DNA from: Methanocalculaceae archaeon
GTDB lineage: Archaea; Halobacteriota; Methanomicrobia; Methanomicrobiales; Methanocorpusculaceae
Length of the DNA: 6,054 nucleotides
Assembly: GCA_031255895.1 (NCBI GenBank)
Contig: JAIRRQ010000119.1
Coordinates: forward strand, 1-6,054
Reading direction: 5' to 3'
Below the pieces are notes generated by a model. It did not search any database, was not told the origin of the DNA, and saw only the letters and a program-made list of their open reading frames with translations. Position numbers and translations under genes: made by a program. Below, piece after piece: positions 1 to 5,665 of the stretch; position 1 is the stretch's first letter; each line of letters begins with the position of its first letter.

Positions 1-177
1 AACGCAGGAGACATGTTCTCTGCCGGAACCATTCCTCTCATGAACTTTGCCGTGGGTATCGAAGTTTTCGCAGGGCTTTCTGTAGTGATGCTCTACATGC
101 TCTCTGGTCTCAAAGATATCCTTTGCAACGATAAAGAAGAATCTGGAAATTTTGCCCAGATGGAGGAATTTCCATGA
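1..177 (+). CDS. mbhF: MbhF, C-terminal part of an MnhB/MrpB-like antiporter-module subunit (5' end outside window)
   Basis: Frame 1 is open from the first base to the TGA at 175-177 and gives the last 58 residues of a membrane protein. The visible part has the MnhB C-terminal layout: a Gly/Thr/Ile-Pro-Leu stretch (about residues 9-13 of the fragment), then one long hydrophobic helix (about 13-36) containing the NFAVGIEVFAGLSVV segment, then a short charged cytoplasmic tail (KDILCNDKEES...). MnhB-type subunits form part of the membrane arm of Mrp Na+/H+ antiporters, and MbhF is their counterpart in Mbh. The stop overlaps the next start by 4 nt (ATGA), so the gene is translationally linked to mbhG. 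Family assignment rests on the short C-terminal pattern plus operon position. The distinction between MbhE and MbhF (split MnhB parts) is by gene order only. Confidence 0.78.
   Translation, partial: NAGDMFSAGTIPLMNFAVGIEVFAGLSVVMLYMLSGLKDILCNDKEESGNFAQMEEFP
162..168 (+). promoter_or_regulatory. Shine-Dalgarno site of mbhG
   Basis: GGAGGAA lies 5-7 nt upstream of the ATG at 174, inside the end of mbhF. It supports the chosen start and independent initiation in addition to the ATGA coupling. Confidence 0.75.
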
Positions 178-521
178 TTGCGAACTATTCGTTTGTCGCA
201 GTTGCACTTTTGATAGGGATCTCCTTTGCGATAATTCTCCTAAAACGCAACATGATCAAAATGATCATGGGCCTCGGTATCCTGGAAGGAGCAGTTAACC
301 TTTTTTTGGTCTCACTCGGATATCGTGAGAATGGCATTGCCCCGATCTTCACTAGTGCACCTGCGGACATGACTATGGTAATGCCAACTGTTCAGGCACT
401 GACCTTAACTAACATCGTGATAGGAGTTGCAACAACAGCTCTGATGCTCGTCTTTGTGATGTTCATCCACAAAAAGTACGGGACGATTAACGCGAATGAA
501 ATTCGGAGACTCAGAGAATGA
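174..521 (+). CDS. mbhG: MbhG, MnhC/NuoK-like membrane subunit of Mbh hydrogenase
   Basis: This 115-residue protein has three hydrophobic helices (about 5-24, 29-48 and 76-98) and a short basic tail, the usual size and topology of MnhC/MrpC and NuoK. The segment MPTVQALTLTNIVIGVATTA (70-89) matches the conserved DPLPQALVLTAIVIG-type motif of MrpC before and in the third helix. Glu38 sits in the middle of helix 2, a place where NuoK carries a functional glutamate; equating the two is inference. In the complex it lies in the membrane arm next to MbhH and takes part in the ion-translocation path. A GGAGGAA site precedes the ATG. It overlaps mbhF upstream and mbhH downstream by 4 nt each. Subunit family is clear; the symbol follows the P. 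furiosus operon order. Confidence 0.88.
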   Translation: MIANYSFVAVALLIGISFAIILLKRNMIKMIMGLGILEGAVNLFLVSLGYRENGIAPIFTSAPADMTMVMPTVQALTLTNIVIGVATTALMLVFVMFIHKKYGTINANEIRRLRE

Positions 522-2095
522 ATGCTGAACTGTTCTTCACAAACCTTCCAGCACTACTGATAGCAATGCCTCTGTTCGGTGCATTTCTGACACCAATCTT
601 CGGAAGATTCCTGCCGAAGATCCGGGATGCATGGGTCATTCTCATATCATTCGCCACATCCGTGGTTGCTCAACTGCTTGCTGCACAGGTTTATATCAAT
701 GGGTACGTCATGTACGTATTTGGTGCTGCTCCTGGAACAAGCGCAATCCCAATAGACTCTGGTGGAATTCCTCTCCGTATTCTCTTCAATATCGATGCAT
801 TTGGCGCGTTCATGCTTGTTTCAACCGCGATTGTATCGTTTGCGGTGATTCTCCACCTTACAATATCACAGCAAAAAAGAAGTTCTCTCTCCGAATTCTA
901 TGCTCTCTACCTCCTGCTGGTTGCTGGAATCTTTGGCATGGTTTCAACTGGAGACATGTTCAATTTTTTTGTTTTTCTTGAAATTAACTCGATTTCTGCC
1001 TCAGCCTTGATAGCCTATCATCGTAACGGTGCTCTAGCTGCAGAGGGAGCACTGAAGTACTTAATCGTCAACACTGTTGGCGGTCTGATGATATTATTCG
1101 CCATCGGTCTGTTGTACTCACAGTATAATTCGCTGAATATGGCAATTATATCCCAAAATATATCTCTCACAACGCTAAATTTGCTGACTCTCGTGTTGTT
1201 TATCGCGGGACTTGCAACGAAAGCAGGAATCGTACCTTTCCACCTCACAACACCGGATGCCTACTCGGTTGCACCATCCGGAGTGACGACTCTGATGATT
1301 GTCGCAAGTCAGGCTGGTCTCTACGGAATGTTCCGCATCCTGTTTTCTGTGTACGGGGGGGTTTTTACGTCCGTGATCGTCGGCTGGATTGTGATCATCC
1401 TCGGTGTTCTCTCAATGTTTATCGGTGTTACGATGGCAATTCCGCAAAAAGACATTAAACGACTATTATCCTACCATGCAATCTCGCAGACAGGATATAT
1501 GCTGCTTGGTGTAGGTGTTGCTCTCGCAGTGCTTGGTGATGTCACCCTAATTGATTCATTCGGCAATATGGCAATGAAAGGAGGTCTCTTCCATATCATC
1601 AACCACGCGATGTATAAGGGATTGCTATTCCTCACAGTCGGTGCTGTCATCTATCGCACGGGTGTATGGGACTTAAACAAGATGGGGGGCCTCGGTCATA
1701 AAATGAAGTGGACAATGATCTTCTTCTTAATCGGCGCTTTGGCAATCGCAGGTATTCCTCCGTTTAATGGATTTGCCTCAAAATTGATGATTTACGAATC
1801 AACATTTGCATTCAATCCAATCATCGCAATTATTGCGATGGTTGTGAGTATCCTTACGCTTGCTTCTTTCATGAAGGTGTTTCACTCAGTCTTTATGGGG
1901 CCGGAACTCCTCGAATATGCGAGTGTGCGAGAAGTTCCGAGACGTATGCTTGCCAGCATGGCAATTCTTGCCATGTTCGTGATAGCATTCGGTTTTGTGC
2001 CGGATCTCGTGGTTGACATGCTAATTACACCTGTGGCGGAATCATTGTTCAATCAGGGGCAGTATATCCATTCGATTCTCGGAGGTGGATTATGA
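518..2095 (+). CDS. mbhH: MbhH, MnhD/NuoN-like ion-translocating antiporter subunit
   Basis: This is a 525-residue polytopic protein with about 13-14 hydrophobic segments, the length of MnhD/MrpD and NuoM/NuoN proteins. Hallmarks of the proton-conducting family (PF00361) are all in place. Glu155 in GDMFNFFVFLEINS is the helix-5 glutamate. Lys180 lies in EGALKYLIVNT. Lys235 and His242 lie in the TKAGIVPFHLTTPDAYSVAPS segment (234-254). His320 lies in KRLLSYHAISQTGYMLLG, followed by Lys367 in HAMYKGLLF. These charged residues form the ion-conducting chain along the membrane centre in complex I and Mrp. Its role in Mbh is exchange of H+ and Na+ driven by H2 evolution, or the reverse. There is only one such large antiporter subunit in the window, as expected for Mbh. 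The start at 518 has GGAG at 505-508, and the end overlaps mbhI by 4 nt. It could be mistaken for a free-standing Mrp antiporter gene, but the downstream hydrogenase genes decide. Confidence 0.93.
   Translation: MNAELFFTNLPALLIAMPLFGAFLTPIFGRFLPKIRDAWVILISFATSVVAQLLAAQVYINGYVMYVFGAAPGTSAIPIDSGGIPLRILFNIDAFGAFMLVSTAIVSFAVILHLTISQQKRSSLSEFYALYLLLVAGIFGMVSTGDMFNFFVFLEINSISASALIAYHRNGALAAEGALKYLIVNTVGGLMILFAIGLLYSQYNSLNMAIISQNISLTTLNLLTLVLFIAGLATKAGIVPFHLTTPDAYSVAPSGVTTLMIVASQAGLYGMFRILFSVYGGVFTSVIVGWIVIILGVLSMFIGVTMAIPQKDIKRLLSYHAISQTGYMLLGVGVALAVLGDVTLIDSFGNMAMKGGLFHIINHAMYKGLLFLTVGAVIYRTGVWDLNKMGGLGHKMKWTMIFFLIGALAIAGIPPFNGFASKLMIYESTFAFNPIIAIIAMVVSILTLASFMKVFHSVFMGPELLEYASVREVPRRMLASMAILAMFVIAFGFVPDLVVDMLITPVAESLFNQGQYIHSILGGGL
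2081..2087 (+). promoter_or_regulatory. Strong Shine-Dalgarno site of mbhI
   Basis: GGAGGTG is complementary to the typical archaeal 16S rRNA 3' end (CACCTCC). It ends 4 nt before the ATG at 2092, within the last codons of mbhH, where it encodes part of the C-terminal Gly-rich end. Confidence 0.8.
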
Positions 2096-2430
2096 TTGGA
2101 ACACTTGCAACTGGATTTGGATTCTGGAATCCTCTGATGTGGATCATAGTAATTGTAGTTGCCATCTTTTTCTCCTGGCTTCTCTGGAAATTGGGTGAAA
2201 CGAACTACGAGGGAAATATCTGGCAAACTGCACCGTATTTATCCGGAAACGATGAACCTGAGAAGGAAGCTATCCACATCCGTGCTGGCAACATGTACTG
2301 GGGATTCACGAAAGCGCTGTCGGTGTACTATGATCACCTGATTCCGTTGCATTCGGGAATCGTGAGCGACTACATCTCATGGTTCCTAATTGGTGTTGTC
2401 GTTTTATTTATGGTGGTGATTCTTGTATGA
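2092..2430 (+). CDS. mbhI: MbhI, two-helix linker subunit between antiporter and hydrogenase modules
   Basis: A 112-residue protein with two membrane helices (about 15-34 and 95-112) flanking a polar middle part. The middle carries YLSGND (49-54), the aromatic NMYWGF (67-72) and YYDHLIPLHSGIVSDYISWF (79-98). This layout resembles the C-terminal part of NuoL/HyfB-type antiporter subunits (Y-L-S/G-G-N ... Y..L...H.G...DY..W), which carries the lateral helix. In the P. furiosus Mbh structure MbhI bridges the antiporter-like and hydrogenase parts. That the present protein does the same is inference from its size, topology and position between mbhH and mbhJ. The protein ends within its second helix (...VVILV), so the C-terminus lies at the membrane surface. 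Overlaps are 4 nt on both sides. Family assignment is moderately firm, as small membrane proteins carry little signal. Confidence 0.8.
   Translation: MIGTLATGFGFWNPLMWIIVIVVAIFFSWLLWKLGETNYEGNIWQTAPYLSGNDEPEKEAIHIRAGNMYWGFTKALSVYYDHLIPLHSGIVSDYISWFLIGVVVLFMVVILV
2412..2420 (+). promoter_or_regulatory. Shine-Dalgarno site that fixes the mbhJ start
   Basis: GGTGGTGAT differs at one base from the archaeal consensus GGAGGTGAT and ends 6 nt before the ATG at 2427. It favours 2427 over the in-frame ATG at 2379, which would add 16 residues (MVPNWCCRF...) that overlap mbhI deeply and do not resemble the family's N-terminus. Confidence 0.7.
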
Positions 2431-2864
2431 AGCTGACAACATCGTTCAACCGATCCCTGTGGGTATTCCATTTCAACAGCGGGTCATGTAATGGCTGTGA
2501 TATTGAAATTGTAGCATCACTCACGCCGAGGTACGATCCTGAACGATTTGGCGTCAAGCTGGTTGGTTCTCCACGCCATGCAGACGTTCTTCTCGTGACA
2601 GGTCCTGTTACCAATCAAATGGTAGATCGGCTGCAGCGGATATATGCTCAGATGCCGGAACCAAAAATTGTCATGGTAGTCGGAACCTGTGCTCAATCGG
2701 GGGGGGTGTTTTCCACGTCCTACAACCTCGCGGGTCCGGTTGATCAGATCATTTCCGTGGATGTCTATGTACCGGGCTGTGCCCCACGACCTGAGGCAAT
2801 CATTCAAGGTGTAGTGACTGCAATTGCGAAATTTGAGAGATTACATGGAAGTGCCAAACAATGA
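2427..2864 (+). CDS. mbhJ: MbhJ, NuoB-like small [NiFe]-hydrogenase subunit with one [4Fe-4S] cluster
   Basis: This 145-residue soluble protein belongs to the NADH:ubiquinone oxidoreductase 20 kDa / hydrogenase small-subunit family. Four cysteines are placed to hold the proximal [4Fe-4S] cluster: Cys21 and Cys24 in GSCNGCDIE, Cys88 in VVGTCAQSGG and Cys118 in VPGCAPRPEA. The VLLVTGPVTNQM segment (54-65) is the family's nucleotide-like fold strand/turn. The protein relays electrons between MbhN and the NiFe centre of MbhL on the cytoplasmic side. The length suits the short group 4 type, lacking the extra clusters of uptake-hydrogenase small subunits and any Tat signal. I chose the start at 2427 because it forms the usual ATGA overlap with mbhI, has a good ribosome site, and gives the expected short N-terminus (MKLTTSFNRSLWVFHFNSG). 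An eight-G run within codons 91-94 is noted separately. Confidence 0.93.
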   Translation: MKLTTSFNRSLWVFHFNSGSCNGCDIEIVASLTPRYDPERFGVKLVGSPRHADVLLVTGPVTNQMVDRLQRIYAQMPEPKIVMVVGTCAQSGGVFSTSYNLAGPVDQIISVDVYVPGCAPRPEAIIQGVVTAIAKFERLHGSAKQ

Positions 2865-3439
2865 CGGATAAAATTCTTTCACCAGAATCTGTCACTGACC
2901 GACTCACCACAATTCTTGGTGCAGCGGTGATCAGTTCACGTATACAAACACGGGCAGAAGGAAAAGAAAAGCGAGAAAATACAAATATCTGGATTATGAT
3001 TCAACGCGATGTAGTGCATACCGCTGTTGAAGAGTTGATGAAGATCTGGTATCCACACCTCTCATGCATCGCAGGGTATGATAAAGGAGAAACATCTCCA
3101 TATCTCCGTGTACAGTACATCTTTTCGATCTACGGCGGAGTTTCTGCGTCTGAGTACATGATAATTTTTTCGCTGGATGTCCCGAAATCTGATGCCCGTC
3201 TTCCAACGATTACAGATCTGCTGGAAGGTGCGGAGTTCACGGAACGTGAAAAGACTGAATATCTGGGAATTACCATTGATGGTCTCGCTCCTGCCACGCA
3301 TAAATTTTTCTTGCCACAAGACTTCCCGGACAATATTTACCCACTTAGAAAAGACGATAAAAAGATTCCTGGTACGATGGTCAAAGATCTCTGGGCTCGT
3401 GGACGTCCTCCAACGCAGTTCGACGGAAGTGAGGAGTAG
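2861..3439 (+). CDS. mbhK: MbhK, NuoC-like 30 kDa-type hydrogenase subunit
   Basis: The product is a 192-residue soluble protein with no membrane helix. It shows the complex I 30 kDa/NuoC pattern: an N-terminal alpha/beta part with HLSCIAGYDKGE (66-77), a strand-rich middle, PTITDLLEGAEFTEREKTEYLGI (115-137; the T-x-L/x-E-R-E pattern), and the closing FPDNIYPLRKD (155-165), equivalent to the W..HPLRKD signature of NuoC. It has no metal ligands and no known catalysis. It is a structural partner of MbhL, docked on the cytoplasmic arm. The N-terminal residues 30-42 are highly charged (RAEGKEKREN), a likely flexible loop. GGAAGTG at 2847-2853 lies 7 nt before the start. It overlaps mbhJ by 4 nt, and its TAG is directly followed by the mbhL ATG. 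The function as NuoC homologue is well supported; the symbol follows operon order. Confidence 0.9.
   Translation: MTDKILSPESVTDRLTTILGAAVISSRIQTRAEGKEKRENTNIWIMIQRDVVHTAVEELMKIWYPHLSCIAGYDKGETSPYLRVQYIFSIYGGVSASEYMIIFSLDVPKSDARLPTITDLLEGAEFTEREKTEYLGITIDGLAPATHKFFLPQDFPDNIYPLRKDDKKIPGTMVKDLWARGRPPTQFDGSEE
3425..3436 (+). promoter_or_regulatory. Composite Shine-Dalgarno site of mbhL
   Basis: GGAAGTGAGGAG contains two candidate sites. GGAAGTG (3425-3431) ends 8 nt before the ATG at 3440, and GAGGAG (3431-3436) ends 3 nt before it. mbhL is the first gene after five successive overlaps whose start does not overlap the preceding stop, so its own ribosome site may matter more here. Confidence 0.65.
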
Positions 3440-4666
3440 ATGACAAAGAAAGCTCCATACATTGTACCGATTGGCCCGATCCACCCAGCATTAAAGGAAC
3501 CCGTTCACATTGAACTGACTGTTGTCGGTGAAGAGGTCATCTCAGCGGAATTCACACCTGGTCAAACTCATCGTGGTATCGAGTGGATGGGCCTCTCCCG
3601 CAATCCAGTGCAGATCATCCATCTTACGGATAGAATCTGCGGTATCTGCGGCGTGACACACTCACTTGCGTTTGCACGGGCAGTTGAGCAGATTGCAGAC
3701 ATTGCGGTCCCAGAACGGGCAGACTACATCCGAACGATCATTGCAGAGTTTGAACGCATCCAATCCCATCTACTCTGGGCAGGAGTTGCTGCACATGAAC
3801 TCGGGTTTGATACGTTGTTCTATTTAACGTGGCGTGTTCGCGAAGAGGTAATGGATGTTATCGAGTGCATCACCGGCAACCGTGTGAGCTACGATATCAT
3901 CCAGATTGGTGGTGTTCGTCGCGATATTGCGGAAGTTTGCACTGAGCAGATTCGCAAGTGTCTCGACAACTACAAGGGATTGTTTGGAAAGTTGAAGGAG
4001 TTATTCCTCGAAGATACAGTGATTAACTCCCGTTGCAAGGGAATTGGCATACTTTCATTTGAGGATGCAATGGCCTATTCAACGGTTGGGCCTACAGCAC
4101 GGGCTTCTGGATGCATTGCAGATCTCCGGGTGGATTATCCATATGCGGCCTACGGTGATCTGAATTTGAAACCGATCGTTCCCACAGTCTACGGGCATGA
4201 TGTGAACGGTGATACGTATGACAGAATCGTTGTCCGCATCTTTGAGATTGCCCAGTCAATTGAAATCATCGAGGAATGTCTGACAAACCTCCCTACAGGT
4301 CCTATTCTATGGGAAGAAAAGGTTGCAAAGATTCTTGCAGCCTGCAAAAAGACAGAGGGTGAAGCTGTCGGTCGTCATGAAGCCCCACGCGGTGAGTGTC
4401 TGCATTACGTCGCAATGGATAAGGCTGATGCGCCAATCGCCTGGAAAGTGAAAGCATCCTCCTACAGTAATCTGCACGTATGGCCTTTGATTCTGAAGGG
4501 GGCACAACTTGCAGACATTCCGATCATCGTGGCTTCGATTGATCCGTGTATTTCGTGTACCGATCGCGTTGCTGTGACAGATGTGGGTGCCGGGAAGACA
4601 AAGATCTTCACCAAAGAGGAGCTAACGAAAATGTCATATGAAAAAACACGAAGGATGCAAAAATGA
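3440..4666 (+). CDS. mbhL: MbhL, NuoD-like large subunit of group 4 [NiFe] hydrogenase (catalytic)
   Basis: This 408-residue subunit carries the H2-activating centre. The N-terminal NiFe motif is DRICGICGVTH (64-74) with Cys67 and Cys70. The C-terminal motif is DPCISCTDR (368-376) with Cys370 and Cys373. All four Ni/Fe ligands are therefore present, which separates it from complex I NuoD and from the Mbs/Mbx large subunits, where part of the site is lost. Other family marks are GPIHPALKEP (12-21) near the start and PGQTHRGIEW (40-49). The reaction is 2H+ + 2e- <-> H2, with electrons to and from the clusters of MbhJ/MbhN. After Arg376 a 32-residue tail remains. In many [NiFe] hydrogenases a maturation protease cuts just after this H/R, so the tail may be removed; this is inference. 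The start abuts the mbhK stop; the end overlaps mbhM by 4 nt. No maturation gene lies in the window. Confidence 0.96.
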   Translation: MTKKAPYIVPIGPIHPALKEPVHIELTVVGEEVISAEFTPGQTHRGIEWMGLSRNPVQIIHLTDRICGICGVTHSLAFARAVEQIADIAVPERADYIRTIIAEFERIQSHLLWAGVAAHELGFDTLFYLTWRVREEVMDVIECITGNRVSYDIIQIGGVRRDIAEVCTEQIRKCLDNYKGLFGKLKELFLEDTVINSRCKGIGILSFEDAMAYSTVGPTARASGCIADLRVDYPYAAYGDLNLKPIVPTVYGHDVNGDTYDRIVVRIFEIAQSIEIIEECLTNLPTGPILWEEKVAKILAACKKTEGEAVGRHEAPRGECLHYVAMDKADAPIAWKVKASSYSNLHVWPLILKGAQLADIPIIVASIDPCISCTDRVAVTDVGAGKTKIFTKEELTKMSYEKTRRMQK

Positions 4667-5664
4667 ACCAAATTCTATTGGCTGTCGTGGGGACAATTTT
4701 TCTCGCGATCTTTGCAATTGCATTCGGTCTGATCCTCTCTGGAATTGATCGCCGGATTGTTGCCAGGATGCAGGCACGTGTTGGCCCCCCACTCCTTCAG
4801 CCGTTTACGGATGTGCAAAAACTGCTTGCGAAGCAAAGCATTATTCCTGCGAATGCCATTCCTTGTTTGTTTAATACTATGCCAATCGTTGCGTTAGCAT
4901 CCGCGATTACAATTCTTCTATATCTCCCGTTCGGCAGCTTTGCACCTGTTCTTGGTGAATTTGGAGATGTAATTCTAATTCTGTATTTGTTAACCATCCC
5001 CTCGCTCGCACTGATCATCGGAGGTTTTGCGTCCGGATCGCCGTATGCGACGATAGGTGCCCAACGTGAGATGGTTTCGATGATCGCGTACGAGCTGCCG
5101 CTAACAATTGCAGTGATCGCAATTGTTTGGAGGCTGATGATAGCAGGAATCCACGAGCCATTTTCGATTCTAACGCTGATGCAAAATCCGGTCTGGAGTG
5201 TTGTTGGTCCACTTGGAATCATTGCACTTTTCATTCTCCTCGTGATGATGGCCTGGGTTCTACCGGGTGAGTTGTCGAAGATTCCGTTCGATTCACCAGA
5301 GGCAGAGACTGAGCTTGCGGGAGGTATTCTCGTGGAGTATTCTGGCCGGAATCTTGGCCTCTTCATGTTGTCGCAGGCGGTGAAGATGGTGGCCATATCT
5401 ACGTTCGGTATTATATTACTGTTGCCGTGGAATCTTTCGCAATTTTTCGGTATTTCAGGTATCATAGCATGGATTACTGATACAATCATCTTTGCTTTGA
5501 AGGTACTGTTTGTGATGACTGTGTCCGTAACGATTATCAGGACAACAATGGCTCGATTCAGAATTACGCAGATTGTCGGCCTGTACTGGCTGGTGCTCGG
5601 TGGTCTCGGTGCCATAGCAATGATTCTGATGATGGTTGATGCGTTCTTCTGTGAGATGATCTGA
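4663..5664 (+). CDS. mbhM: MbhM, NuoH-like membrane anchor subunit
   Basis: This 333-residue protein has about eight hydrophobic helices (roughly 5-26, 72-90, 101-122, 141-160, 182-200, 240-257, 272-292 and 303-327), as in NuoH/HycD/EchB. Both family signatures are clear. The first is RMQARVGPPLLQPFTDVQKLLAKQ (35-58) in the first cytoplasmic loop. The second is PFDSPEAETELAGG...EYSGRNLG (208-232), rich in the conserved acids Asp210, Glu213, Glu215, Glu217 and Glu225. REMVSMIAYELPL (135-147) contributes Glu136 and Glu144. In this superfamily the acidic loop and helices couple redox chemistry in the hydrophilic arm to ion movement in the membrane. It anchors MbhJ/L/N to the membrane. A weak ribosome site (AAGGATG, 4651-4657) precedes the start, which overlaps the mbhL stop by 4 nt. 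The C-terminus is short (FFCEMI) and separated from mbhN by one base. Confidence 0.95.
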   Translation: MNQILLAVVGTIFLAIFAIAFGLILSGIDRRIVARMQARVGPPLLQPFTDVQKLLAKQSIIPANAIPCLFNTMPIVALASAITILLYLPFGSFAPVLGEFGDVILILYLLTIPSLALIIGGFASGSPYATIGAQREMVSMIAYELPLTIAVIAIVWRLMIAGIHEPFSILTLMQNPVWSVVGPLGIIALFILLVMMAWVLPGELSKIPFDSPEAETELAGGILVEYSGRNLGLFMLSQAVKMVAISTFGIILLLPWNLSQFFGISGIIAWITDTIIFALKVLFVMTVSVTIIRTTMARFRITQIVGLYWLVLGGLGAIAMILMMVDAFFCEMI

Positions 5665-5665
5665 G

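Noticed and set aside
631..981. Alternative + strand frame within mbhH with many Cys and Trp codons
   Set aside because: It lies fully inside the conserved antiporter gene and its Cys/Trp-rich composition is typical of an out-of-frame reading.
2379..2426. Upstream in-frame ATG that would extend MbhJ by 16 residues
   Set aside because: It would overlap mbhI by about 50 nt and lacks a fitting family N-terminus. The ATG at 2427 has a good ribosome site and the usual ATGA overlap.
3062..3484. Open frame of 140 codons on the - strand opposite mbhK and the start of mbhL
   Set aside because: It spans the junction of two well-supported genes, has no recognisable motif and has an unlikely composition; it is treated as a shadow.
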